Source: Bacillota bacterium (GTDB lineage Bacteria > Bacillota > Clostridia > Peptostreptococcales > Anaerovoracaceae). From it: a stretch of DNA of 64,000 bases. Made by a program: the position numbers and the translations under genes. Position 1 is the first letter of the stretch; the number at the start of each line of letters is the position of its first letter. The notes beneath the pieces are model-generated. The model had not been told where the DNA came from, did not search any database, and worked only from the letters and a program-made list of their open reading frames with translations. This document shows positions 17,808-25,842 of the stretch, piece after piece. The stretch spans positions 90,634 through 154,633 of the forward strand of contig JAFRYI010000003.1 of the NCBI GenBank assembly GCA_017437745.1, given 5' to 3'.

Positions 17808-17836
17808 ATTATATATTAACGGCCCCGCGCGGTCAA
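17808..17836 (-). promoter_or_regulatory. Promoter of dapA-dapB
   Basis: On the minus strand TTGACC (17836-17831) and a perfect TATAAT (17813-17808) are 17 bases apart; the start point falls about 20 bases before the riboswitch P1 stem. Confidence 0.75.
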
Positions 17837-17857
17837 TAGCGCGGAGCCGATTTTTTT
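17821..17857 (+). terminator. Strong GC-rich hairpin overlapping the dapA promoter
   Basis: GGCCCCGCGC and GCGCGGAGCC arms with an 8-base loop, followed on the plus strand by GATTTTTTT. On the minus strand it lies after the TetR gene but lacks a good T-run there. It overlaps the dapA -35 box, so it may be a bidirectional terminator for the TetR gene, or only a fortuitous stem. Confidence 0.4.
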
Positions 17858-17882
17858 CAGGGCTTTGCAGCGGCTGTTTCGC

Positions 17883-18458
17883 TTAGTCCTGCAGGTTTTT
17901 CTTTACGAGATAGATGACACCGTTGAGCGCCACTTCGTTTACCATCTCCGAGAGTTTCTCGGCGGGGAACGATCTGTCGGACTTGAGCCATGCCTTATAT
18001 ACGCTTATCTCGCCGGCCAGGATGAAGTGTATTATGTATTCCGTGGCCACGGGATCAGTATGCGCCTGTCTGGATACTTCGTCGCGTATCATGCAGATTA
18101 TCTCGTTCTCGAATTTGCTGAAGAATCCGGGCACCTTGTCCGCTTCAAGCATGGTCCTGAGGAACGGATCGTTGAGATCCAAAGCCTCGTCGAGCAGCTC
18201 GAAAAGCCTCTTCGGGTACTTGATGCATTCGATGATGTCTATTACCTTGAGAGTAGCATCCAGTTTGGTGAGTATGTCGTTCTCCAGCTCGTCGACCAGC
18301 TGGAAAACTCCGGTGTAGTAGTTGTAGAAAGTCTTGCGGTTGATGTCCGCCAGTCTGGAGATGTCCGTAACGCTGATATCGTTCAGGTCCTTATCCGCCA
18401 GAAGGGTAAAGAAAGCTTTCTTTATTGCTTTCTTGGTCTTGATCACTCGTCTGTCCAT
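17883..18458 (-). CDS. TetR family transcriptional regulator
   Basis: 191 residues from ATG 18458, with GGGAG seven bases upstream. The N-terminal helix-turn-helix reads ISVTDISRLADINRKTFYNYY, close to the TetR consensus in which the recognition helix ends in F/Y-Y-x-Y/H-F. The C-terminal ligand domain resembles the TetR_C/DhaS-like group. No target operator is evident; the upstream intergenic region is AT-rich and shared with the csoR promoter. Confidence 0.85.
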   Translation of the reverse strand: MDRRVIKTKKAIKKAFFTLLADKDLNDISVTDISRLADINRKTFYNYYTGVFQLVDELENDILTKLDATLKVIDIIECIKYPKRLFELLDEALDLNDPFLRTMLEADKVPGFFSKFENEIICMIRDEVSRQAHTDPVATEYIIHFILAGEISVYKAWLKSDRSFPAEKLSEMVNEVALNGVIYLVKKNLQD

Positions 18459-18594
18459 ATTGTACTCCCGTGAAAAAATACACATTTTTTTTAGGTTTGT
18501 ATAATATCCCACAGGTATATGTTTGTCAACAGTAATAATTTATATAGTTAATAAAATATGGACGGCCTCGCGGTGATAAAACTGAAACCGGCTG

Positions 18595-18623
18595 TTGACA
18601 AATACCCCTGCAGGGTATATTCT
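18595..18623 (+). promoter_or_regulatory. csoR-copA promoter
   Basis: TTGACA (18595-18600), 17-base spacer, TATTCT (18618-18623). The spacer is almost entirely the first CsoR-like operator, so repressor binding would block polymerase directly. Confidence 0.7.
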
Positions 18624-18655
18624 ATGATCAGAAACAGGATACCCATATGGGGTAT
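18602..18655 (+). promoter_or_regulatory. Two CsoR-like copper operators
   Basis: Two pseudo-palindromes of the form ATACCC-N5-GGGTAT: ATACCCCTGCAGGGTAT (18602-18618, inside the promoter spacer) and ATACCCATATGGGGTAT (18639-18655, in the leader). CsoR-type repressors bind GC-tract palindromes of this kind and release on Cu(I). Confidence 0.75.
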
Positions 18656-18677
18656 TACGTAAAAACGGAGGTTAAAG

Positions 18678-18974
18678 ATGGCCGATTGCTGCTGCGAACG
18701 TACCAAGCACAGGGACGACAAGGAATACAAGGACCTTATGAACAGGCTCAAAAGGATAGAAGGCCAGGTCAGGGGGATACAGAGCATGCTGGAGAAGGAC
18801 GCTTACTGCCCAGACGTACTCGTGCAGGTCTCAGCCGTCAACTCCGCGCTCAACAGCTTTTCCAAGAAGCTTCTGGCTTCGCACATGAAGAGCTGCGTGG
18901 TGGAAGACATAAGGAACGGCAGGGAGGACACCATAGACGAACTGGTGGAGACCCTTCAGAAAGTAATGAAATGA
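18678..18974 (+). CDS. csoR: CsoR family copper-sensing repressor
   Basis: 98 residues, all-helical. The Cu(I) ligands Cys44, His69 and Cys73 have the spacing (25 and 4 residues) seen in CsoR proteins, and the first helix carries NRLKRIEGQVRGIQ, the family signature. A Cys cluster near the N-terminus (DCCCER, residues 4-6) is extra. It is followed by copA after 35 bases and preceded by two operator-like palindromes, so it very likely represses its own operon until copper rises. Confidence 0.9.
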   Translation: MADCCCERTKHRDDKEYKDLMNRLKRIEGQVRGIQSMLEKDAYCPDVLVQVSAVNSALNSFSKKLLASHMKSCVVEDIRNGREDTIDELVETLQKVMK

Positions 18975-19009
18975 ACGGTCCGGTCCCGCACAGGACCGGA
19001 ACAGGATAG

Positions 19010-21592
19010 ATGATGGAACAGTATAACGTTACAGGAATGAGCTGCGCGGCGTGCAGCGCCAGAGTGGAGAAGGCGGTATCGAAAGTCCCGGGAGTCACCG
19101 GGTGCTCGGTTAGCCTGCTCACCAACTCAATGGGAGTGGAAGGCACAGCGTCCGCGGCGGAAATAATCAAAGCAGTGGAAGATGCCGGCTACGGAGCGTC
19201 GCCCAAGGGCGCGTCCGCGGCAAAGGGATCCGGCGCGTCGGGAAAAGGCGTTCCGTCCTGGGCGGACGACGAGGCTCTTAAGGACAGGGAGACTCCTAAA
19301 CTCAGGAAGAGGCTGATCGCTTCCGTCATCATCCTCATCGTGCTTATGTATTTCTCCATGGGACACATGATGTGGGGATGGCCCGCGCCTAAGGCCTTCG
19401 AGAACCATGTGTTCCTGGGCGTTTTCGAGATGCTGCTGGCGATAGCGGTGATGATCATAAACGGCAAGTTCTTCACGTCCGGCTTCAGGTCGCTCTTCAA
19501 AGGCGCTCCTAACATGGACACTCTGGTGGCGCTGGGATCTGCGGCGTCCTTCGTGTACTCGTTGGCGGAGCTCTTCATAATGATACTGGCGCAGGGAAAC
19601 GGCGACCGCATGACGGTAATGGAATACGGAATGAACCTGTATTTCGAGTCCGCGGCAATGATCCCCACGCTCATAACCGTGGGCAAGATGCTGGAGGCCA
19701 TGTCCAAGGGCCGTACGACCGACGCTCTTAAAGGCCTTATGGGACTTGCGCCGAAGACCGCGGTCATACTTAAGGACGGCACCGAGACCGAGGTCGGAAT
19801 AGAGCAGGTGCAGAAGGGCGACGTCTTCGTGGTCCGTCCCGGCGGAAGCATACCGGTGGACGGGGTGATAATCGAAGGCCGCACTTCCGTAAACGAGTCC
19901 GCGCTTACCGGCGAGAGCATACCGGTGGATAAGGAGGAGGGCGACAGCGTTTCGGCGGCCACCGTTAACCAGCAGGGTTACATAAAATGCAGGGCGACCA
20001 GGGTAGGCGAGGACACCACTCTTGCGCAGATAATAAAGACCGTGTCCGACGCCGCGGCGACCAAGGCTCCGCTGGCCAGGATAGCGGACAAGGTGTCCGG
20101 AATATTCGTTCCGGCAGTCATAGGAATAGCGATACTGACTCTGATCGGCTGGCTTATTGCCGGAAGACAGTTCAGCTTCTCCATAGCCAGGGCGATATCC
20201 GTGCTGGTCATCAGTTGCCCCTGCGCTCTGGGACTCGCCACTCCGGTAGCCATAATGGTCGGAAGCGGCATGGGCGCTAAGAACGGAATACTGTATAAGA
20301 CCGCGGCGTCTCTGGAAGGCGCCGGCCGCGTAAACACCGTGGCTCTGGATAAGACCGGGACCATCACCGAGGGCCATCCGAGGGTTACGGACATGGTGCC
20401 TTTCGGAATGAGCGAAGACGAGCTGCTCAGGACCGCCGCCGCGCTTGAGGCAAAGAGCGAGCACCCGCTGGCAAAGGCGGTGTGCGAAAAGGCTGAAGGA
20501 TTGGATATACCGGAGATCACAGGCTTCGAAGCTCTTCCTGGCAACGGCCTTAAAGGCATCCTGAACGGTAAGGAGATAGTCGGCGGAAGCCTGAAGTACA
20601 TCTCTTCGCTCTGCGAAACGGATGCCGGAATGACGGCAAGGGCGGAGGCGCTCGCGGATGAAGGCAAGACACCTCTGCTGTTCGCTGCCGGAGGAAAGCC
20701 CATAGGAATAATAGCGGTGGCGGATACCATCAAGGAAGACTCCGCAAAAGCCATAGAAGAGCTTAAAGGCATGGGGATACGCACGGTGATGCTGACTGGC
20801 GACAACGAGAAGACAGCCCGGGCAATAGGAGCCGCGTCAGGAGTCGATGAGGTAATAGCAGGGGTCCTGCCGGACGGCAAGGCCGAAGTGATAAACAGAC
20901 TTAAAGAGAACGGCAAGGTAGCCATGGTGGGCGACGGAATAAACGACGCGCCCGCGCTTATTCTGGCGGACGTAGGCATAGCCATAGGCGCCGGCACGGA
21001 CGTGGCCATTGACGCCGCGGACATAGTAGTGATGAAGAGCCGCCTTACGGACGTCTCCGCCGCCATTCGCATGAGCCGGGCGACCATAAGGAACATACAT
21101 CAGAACCTGTTCTGGGCGTTCTTCTACAACGCCATATGCATTCCTCTGGCGATGGGGCTCTACGGAATAGCAATGAAGCCGATGTACGGCGCGGCCGCGA
21201 TGGCGCTGTCAAGCTTCTTCGTGTGCATGAACGCGCTGAGGCTGAACCTTGTGAAAATGCATGACGCAAGCCATGACAGAAAGATAAAGCAAAAATCTCC
21301 GGCTGTCCCGGGCTGCGGCGATCAGGCCTGCCCGGCGGACGTGTCTTCTGAAGAAAAAACAGTAGTCAAGGAGGAAAAAACGATGACAAAGATTCTTAAG
21401 GTAGAAGGAATGATGTGCTCTCATTGCGAGGCTCGTGTTGCTAAAGCGCTGAGCGCTGTGGAAGGTGTGGAAACAGCGGCCGCGGATCACAACAGCGGCA
21501 CAGCTACCGTAACTCTGAGCGCTCCGGTGGCCGACGAAGCGCTGGTAAAGGCAGTCGAGGCCCAGGATTACAAGGTCCTCGGAATAGAATAG
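19010..21592 (+). CDS. copA: Cu(I)-exporting P1B-type ATPase with an extra C-terminal HMA domain
   Basis: 860 residues. N-terminal heavy-metal domain with MSCAAC (Cys12, Cys15), membrane CPC motif (Cys403-Pro-Cys405), phosphorylation site DKTGT (Asp447), HP motif in SEHPLAKA, and [10 protein letters not shown] before the last helices. The pump drives Cu(I) out of the cytoplasm. The unusual part is a second HMA domain after the last membrane helix (MMCSHC, Cys803 and Cys806), joined by a 45-residue linker and preceded in frame by a strong ribosome binding site and ATG. The segment may therefore also be made as a separate CopZ-like chaperone of 69 residues. Co-transcribed with csoR. Confidence 0.92.
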   Translation: MMEQYNVTGMSCAACSARVEKAVSKVPGVTGCSVSLLTNSMGVEGTASAAEIIKAVEDAGYGASPKGASAAKGSGASGKGVPSWADDEALKDRETPKLRKRLIASVIILIVLMYFSMGHMMWGWPAPKAFENHVFLGVFEMLLAIAVMIINGKFFTSGFRSLFKGAPNMDTLVALGSAASFVYSLAELFIMILAQGNGDRMTVMEYGMNLYFESAAMIPTLITVGKMLEAMSKGRTTDALKGLMGLAPKTAVILKDGTETEVGIEQVQKGDVFVVRPGGSIPVDGVIIEGRTSVNESALTGESIPVDKEEGDSVSAATVNQQGYIKCRATRVGEDTTLAQIIKTVSDAAATKAPLARIADKVSGIFVPAVIGIAILTLIGWLIAGRQFSFSIARAISVLVISCPCALGLATPVAIMVGSGMGAKNGILYKTAASLEGAGRVNTVALDKTGTITEGHPRVTDMVPFGMSEDELLRTAAALEAKSEHPLAKAVCEKAEGLDIPEITGFEALPGNGLKGILNGKEIVGGSLKYISSLCETDAGMTARAEALADEGKTPLLFAAGGKPIGIIAVADTIKEDSAKAIEELKGMGIRTVMLTGDNEKTARAIGAASGVDEVIAGVLPDGKAEVINRLKENGKVAMVGDGINDAPALILADVGIAIGAGTDVAIDAADIVVMKSRLTDVSAAIRMSRATIRNIHQNLFWAFFYNAICIPLAMGLYGIAMKPMYGAAAMALSSFFVCMNALRLNLVKMHDASHDRKIKQKSPAVPGCGDQACPADVSSEEKTVVKEEKTMTKILKVEGMMCSHCEARVAKALSAVEGVETAAADHNSGTATVTLSAPVADEALVKAVEAQDYKVLGIE
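21368..21385 (+). promoter_or_regulatory. Internal ribosome binding site and ATG for a free CopZ-like chaperone
   Basis: Inside copA, AAGGAGG (21368-21374) stands eight bases before ATG 21383, in the copA frame. Initiation here would give a 69-residue HMA protein (21383-21592) with [15 protein letters not shown] at its start, the normal size and form of CopZ. The linker upstream is rich in Lys/Glu and lacks constraint, which suggests a former gene boundary. Confidence 0.55.
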
Positions 21593-21624
21593 CGGTTTAT
21601 ACATAATCAGGATTACGTAAAATC

Positions 21625-22329
21625 ATGAAAAACATCTACGAAGGGCTGGACATCAACTCCTGGAAAAGCGGCTGGGAACCCGGAGCGCCTGTGTTCACCG
21701 GATACGAGAACGAGGTAGCTGCGATAGAAAGCAAATACCCCGTAACCGCGTCGGACCCGGACGGCAAAGCTGCTCCGACTGTTTTCTACGGCGCTTCCAA
21801 CTTCCGCATGTGGAAGAATCTGGATAAGGACATGGAACGGTTCGGGGCGCAGAACCACGGGTTCGGAGGCGCTACGGACGTGCTTCTTGTGCACTACGCG
21901 GACAGACTTCTTTTCCCTTACAAGCCGAAGGTCGCCGTCATACAGTCCGGATCCAACGACTACGCGGGACTTAAGGGCAAGCCCGCAAGACAGGCCGCGG
22001 CTAGCCTGGAGCTTAAAAAGAGAATGTACGGATACTTTACGGAGGAGCTGCCGGATACGCGCTTCGTGCTGCTCAGCCCTGTGCTGATGCCGGGCGCTCC
22101 GTATTTCACGGATACCGCGCTGCTGGTGGGCGAAGGCATGGCAGAGCTCTGCAGCGGGCTTCCGAAGCTGAGTTTTCTGGACATTTCAGAGCTTACTTAC
22201 GACGGAACAAGCTATAAAACGGAACTTTTCAAGTCCGACGGAATACATCTTAACAGGGACGGGCAGCTGGCCCTTAAGGAAATGATTACAGAGGTGCTGG
22301 ATGGAATTTTTAAGAGCATTGGGGGCTGA
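21625..22329 (+). CDS. SGNH/GDSL-family hydrolase
   Basis: 234 residues with the four SGNH blocks: Ser in FYGASNFRMW, Gly in NHGFGGAT, Asn in QSGSNDY, and Asp/His in SDGIHLN. These are lipases, esterases or acetyl-hydrolases; no signal peptide is seen, so it is likely cytoplasmic. The end overlaps the MgtC gene by 29 bases, suggesting co-expression. Confidence 0.85.
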   Translation: MKNIYEGLDINSWKSGWEPGAPVFTGYENEVAAIESKYPVTASDPDGKAAPTVFYGASNFRMWKNLDKDMERFGAQNHGFGGATDVLLVHYADRLLFPYKPKVAVIQSGSNDYAGLKGKPARQAAASLELKKRMYGYFTEELPDTRFVLLSPVLMPGAPYFTDTALLVGEGMAELCSGLPKLSFLDISELTYDGTSYKTELFKSDGIHLNRDGQLALKEMITEVLDGIFKSIGG

Positions 22330-23008
22330 CATGACTTTGGCCCAGGTACTGGAGATGATGCTCCGCGTCGTTATAGCCGCCGTCTGCGGAGGCGTGGTGG
22401 GCATCGAGAGATCCAGGCGTTTCAAGGACGCGGGAGTAAGGACGCACTGCATGGTAGCGTGCGCCTCGGCGGTGATGATGATAATATCCAAATACGGATT
22501 CATGGACATCATCGACGGCACGCGCGGAGCGGATCCGTCGCGTGTGGCAGCGGGCATCGTTACCGGCGTAGGTTTTCTGGGCGCCGGCATGATATACCGC
22601 GACAGGCATCAGTCGCTGAAAGGTCTTACAACGGCCGCGGGTCTGTGGTGCGTGGCAGGCATAGGAATGGCCGCCGGAGCGGGGATGTATTTCCTTGCGG
22701 TCTTCTCGACCGTATTCATAGTGCTGCTGCAGTTCGTTATGCACCGCTTCGGGATAGGGCGCTACAGACACTACGACTCTAAGCTGGAAGTGGTCATGAA
22801 GGACGATCCGGAAGCGCTGGCAAGGCTTAAAAAGAACCTTAAGAACGGCGACATAGAGATATCGGATTCCTCCGTAAGCAGAAAGGACGGGCAGCTGACC
22901 TGCGTAATGGAAGTCAGTACTCCGTCCAGAAAGATCCAGGACGACCTGAGCGAGATCATGGCTCAGGACCCGGAAATATATTCCCTGGAATTCAAGGACG
23001 CTGTCTAG
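22301..23008 (+). CDS. MgtC/SapB family membrane protein
   Basis: 235 residues. Four to five N-terminal helices carry the family's VVGIERSRRFKDAGVRTH block and GVGFLGAGMIYRD, and a small soluble ACT-like C-terminal domain follows (about 160-235). I use ATG 22301, after GAGGTG; ATG 22331 directly after the upstream stop is an alternative that would remove 10 residues. MgtC proteins help survival in low magnesium and modulate the F1Fo ATPase in some species; the role here is unknown. Confidence 0.85.
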   Translation: MEFLRALGADMTLAQVLEMMLRVVIAAVCGGVVGIERSRRFKDAGVRTHCMVACASAVMMIISKYGFMDIIDGTRGADPSRVAAGIVTGVGFLGAGMIYRDRHQSLKGLTTAAGLWCVAGIGMAAGAGMYFLAVFSTVFIVLLQFVMHRFGIGRYRHYDSKLEVVMKDDPEALARLKKNLKNGDIEISDSSVSRKDGQLTCVMEVSTPSRKIQDDLSEIMAQDPEIYSLEFKDAV

Positions 23009-23922
23009 CGTTCGTAGACCGAGCGGAACGCGTTGAACGCTTTCTGCATGCCTTCTTCGAGGGATATGTAGCTCGTTCCGAGCTGCCTCGTTATTTTAGT
23101 CCCGTCGAAAAGCTCGTCTTCATCGGCGGTAAGGGGGAAGGGCAGAGGGATGCTTTGCGATATAACTTCGAAAACTGTTACCGGACGGGTCGTAAAAGGC
23201 CTGTCCGTTACTTTTTTTAGTATCTCCGTGTAGCTTTCGTAAGTTACGGTCTCCGGCGCGGAAAGGTTGTAGGCCTGGCCGCAGGAAACGTCCTGCTGCT
23301 CTACGCAGGCGCATATGGCCCTCGCAACGTCGGTTACGAAAACGAAGTTCCACCTGGAGTCGGAGTCCGCGGGTACGGGTATGGGTTCTCCTTTGATTAT
23401 GCGCTCCACGTAGAAGCTTTCGCGCGGGGCGTAGTTGAACGGTCCGTAGATGAACGCGGGCCGCAGTATCGTAAGCCCGATCCCGAACTCTCCGCAGACC
23501 TGAGCAGCCTCGGTCTCCAGATTCCTTTTCTTCCACATGTAGTCGGCCGCCATGCAGTTTCCCATATGATCCTGCAACGGCGCAGTTTCGTCCTTGATGG
23601 TCCGTATGGATCTGTCGTATACGTCCGCGGTGCTGAGCAGTATGTACTGGGACGTCCTGACATTCAAAGCTTTCAGCAGTCCGGAGCAGTCTCCGCGCTC
23701 GTAGGCGCAGAAATCCACCACGGCGTCGTACTCGCCGTAGGGAAGGCCCGCCAGTCCCTGAGCGTCCCGTCTGTCGCACTTGTATTCCTTAACATCGCCC
23801 AGGAACCCCATGGAATAGGTCCCGCGGTTTATGAAACTGAGCGAATATCCTTTCTGTCCCGCTATCATCGCGAAGACCCGCCCCGCGAAATACGTCCCGC
23901 CTATTATCAGTACTTTCTTCAT
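23005..23922 (-). CDS. NAD-dependent epimerase/dehydratase family protein
   Basis: 305 residues, extended short-chain dehydrogenase fold. The nucleotide-binding loop is GGTYFAGR (8-15) and the C-terminal half has GRAYNLSAPE-like AYNLSAPETVTYES. The catalytic region has LSTADVYD rather than a clear S...YxxxK; YMWKKRNLE supplies the Tyr and Lys (Y-x3-K). Its substrate is probably a nucleotide sugar or isoflavone-reductase-like ligand, not determinable here. It converges on mgtC, with the two stop codons overlapping by four bases. Confidence 0.8.
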   Translation of the reverse strand: MKKVLIIGGTYFAGRVFAMIAGQKGYSLSFINRGTYSMGFLGDVKEYKCDRRDAQGLAGLPYGEYDAVVDFCAYERGDCSGLLKALNVRTSQYILLSTADVYDRSIRTIKDETAPLQDHMGNCMAADYMWKKRNLETEAAQVCGEFGIGLTILRPAFIYGPFNYAPRESFYVERIIKGEPIPVPADSDSRWNFVFVTDVARAICACVEQQDVSCGQAYNLSAPETVTYESYTEILKKVTDRPFTTRPVTVFEVISQSIPLPFPLTADEDELFDGTKITRQLGTSYISLEEGMQKAFNAFRSVYER

Positions 23923-24031
23923 TCCAGCGCCTCCGTTTTCTGCTTAAGATTATACCATACGCGGGCCGGGCGCATATTGCCCAATTGTTGAAAATTTAAC
24001 TGTCTTTCGGCCATATTCGGCGCATTTTTGT

Positions 24032-24060
24032 ATGACAGCAAAGCGCTTTTTTGATATAAT
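24032..24060 (+). promoter_or_regulatory. Promoter of the carboxyltransferase gene
   Basis: ATGACA (24032-24037) and TATAAT (24055-24060), 17-base spacer, about 42 bases before the start codon. Confidence 0.6.
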
Positions 24061-24102
24061 GACTACGATCAGGGAACAAGTTTCAAGTCTGGAGGTCAAG
24101 TA

Positions 24103-25743
24103 ATGAAATATACCGTAGAGATGGTATCCAACGAAGAAGTCTTCGAACCGGCTCCCAAGCCCGAAAAGAAAAAGTCAGTGCCCATCGATCCCAACGCGGG
24201 AAAGACCAAGCTGGAATCTCTTATCGAGCGCAAGGCTCTCATAGAGATGGGCGGAGGCCAGAGGCTCATAGACAAACAGCACCAGTCCGGAAAGATGACG
24301 GCAAGAGAGCGTCTCGAAAAGCTCTTCGACCCCGGCACCTTCCAGGAGACCGGAATGTTCGTACGTCACCGCTGCACCAACTTCGGCATGGCGGATAAGT
24401 ACACCCCGGGCGAAGGTGTAGTTACCGGCTACGGCCAGATCGACGGCCGCACCGTTTACGCGGCGGCCCAGGACTTTACGGTAATGGGCGGATCTCTGGG
24501 AGAGATGCACGCCTCCAAGATCGCCATGACTCAGGAAGCCGCCATGAGAGCACGCTGCCCGATGATCTGCATCAACGACTCCGGCGGAGCCCGCATCCAG
24601 GAAGGCATAGACGCTCTCTCCGGCTACGGACGCATATTCTTCAACAATACCGCCGCTTCCGGACTCATTCCGCAGATAAGCGTAATAATGGGACCCTGCG
24701 CCGGCGGCGCCGTATATTCCCCGGCCATCACGGACTTCATATACATGGTCAGAAAGACCTCCCAGATGTTCATAACCGGACCTAACGTAATCAAGTCCGT
24801 AACGGGCGAGATCGTTACTTCCGAAAAGCTGGGCGGAGCCGACACCCACAACAGCGTATCCGGCGTAGCTCACTTCGCCTGCGATACCGAGGACGACTGC
24901 ATAGCCCACATAAAGAACCTCCTTTCCTACCTGCCGCAGAACAACACCGCTCCGGTACCGGTAAAGGAGAGCTCCGATCCCGTCGACAGGATCGACGAGA
25001 AACTGAACGACATAGTTCCGGACAACCCCAACAAATCCTACGACATGTACGAAGTCATCCGCAGCCTGGCGGACGACGGAGAGCTTCTGGACGTTCAGCA
25101 GCAGTACGCAAAGAACATAATAACCTGCTTCATACGCATGGGCGGAAAGCCGGTAGGCGTAATAGCCAGCCAGCCCAAGGTAATGGCCGGATGTCTGGAC
25201 ATCAACGCTTCGGATAAGGCGGCACGCTTCATCCGTACCTGCGACTGCTTCAACATTCCGCTGCTCACTCTGGAAGACGTTCCCGGATTCCTTCCCGGAA
25301 CCAACCAGGAGTACGGCGGCATAATCCGCCACGGCGCCAAGATGCTGTACGCTTACTCGGAGGCTACGGTACCCAAGATCACCGTCATCACCAGAAAGGC
25401 CTACGGCGGAGCCTACATAGGAATGTGCTCCAAGCACCTGGGCGCGGACGCCGTGTTCGCGTGGCCCAAGGCTGAGATCGCAGTAATGGGCGCTTCCGGC
25501 GCTGCCAACATCATATTCGTCAAGGACATAAAGGCAGCCGAGGATCCGGAAGAGGAGAGAGCAAGGAAGATCGCCGAGTACGACAGCACCATGATGAACC
25601 CGTACGTAGCGGCGTCCCGCGGATACGTAGACGACGTTCTCGTTCCGGCAGATACCAGGAAGTGCATAATCAAGGCCCTTAAGGCTCTGGAAGCCAAGGA
25701 CCAGCGCGGCCCGGTAAAGAAGCACGGAAACATTCCTCTGTAA
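24103..25743 (+). CDS. Acyl-CoA carboxylase/decarboxylase carboxyltransferase subunit (MmdA/PccB type)
   Basis: 546 residues. Two crotonase-like halves carry the acyl-CoA and carboxybiotin oxyanion blocks: GGSLGEMHASK, DSGGARIQEG and MGPCAGGAVYSPA in the first half, EDVPGFLPG and GGAYIGMCSKHLGAD in the second. These proteins move CO2 between biotin and propionyl-, acetyl- or methylmalonyl-CoA. The closest group by eye is methylmalonyl-CoA decarboxylase alpha/propionyl-CoA carboxylase beta (usually about 510-520 residues); here about 30 extra N-terminal residues are rich in Pro and Lys. No biotin carrier, OadB-type pump or biotin carboxylase is in the window, so its partners lie elsewhere. Good GGAGGT ribosome binding site. 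Confidence 0.88.
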   Translation: MKYTVEMVSNEEVFEPAPKPEKKKSVPIDPNAGKTKLESLIERKALIEMGGGQRLIDKQHQSGKMTARERLEKLFDPGTFQETGMFVRHRCTNFGMADKYTPGEGVVTGYGQIDGRTVYAAAQDFTVMGGSLGEMHASKIAMTQEAAMRARCPMICINDSGGARIQEGIDALSGYGRIFFNNTAASGLIPQISVIMGPCAGGAVYSPAITDFIYMVRKTSQMFITGPNVIKSVTGEIVTSEKLGGADTHNSVSGVAHFACDTEDDCIAHIKNLLSYLPQNNTAPVPVKESSDPVDRIDEKLNDIVPDNPNKSYDMYEVIRSLADDGELLDVQQQYAKNIITCFIRMGGKPVGVIASQPKVMAGCLDINASDKAARFIRTCDCFNIPLLTLEDVPGFLPGTNQEYGGIIRHGAKMLYAYSEATVPKITVITRKAYGGAYIGMCSKHLGADAVFAWPKAEIAVMGASGAANIIFVKDIKAAEDPEEERARKIAEYDSTMMNPYVAASRGYVDDVLVPADTRKCIIKALKALEAKDQRGPVKKHGNIPL

Positions 25744-25764
25744 CCGAACTTCACAGAATAAACA

Positions 25765-25796
25765 AGACCCGTTCTGTACAGGAACGGGTCTTTTTG
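25765..25796 (+). terminator. Terminator after the carboxyltransferase gene
   Basis: A GACCCGTTC / GAACGGGTC stem with a short loop followed by TTTTTGTG. Confidence 0.85.
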
Positions 25797-25842
25797 TGCT
25801 ATAATCAAGAAAAACGAAACCTATGAAACAGGAGAGGTCTAT

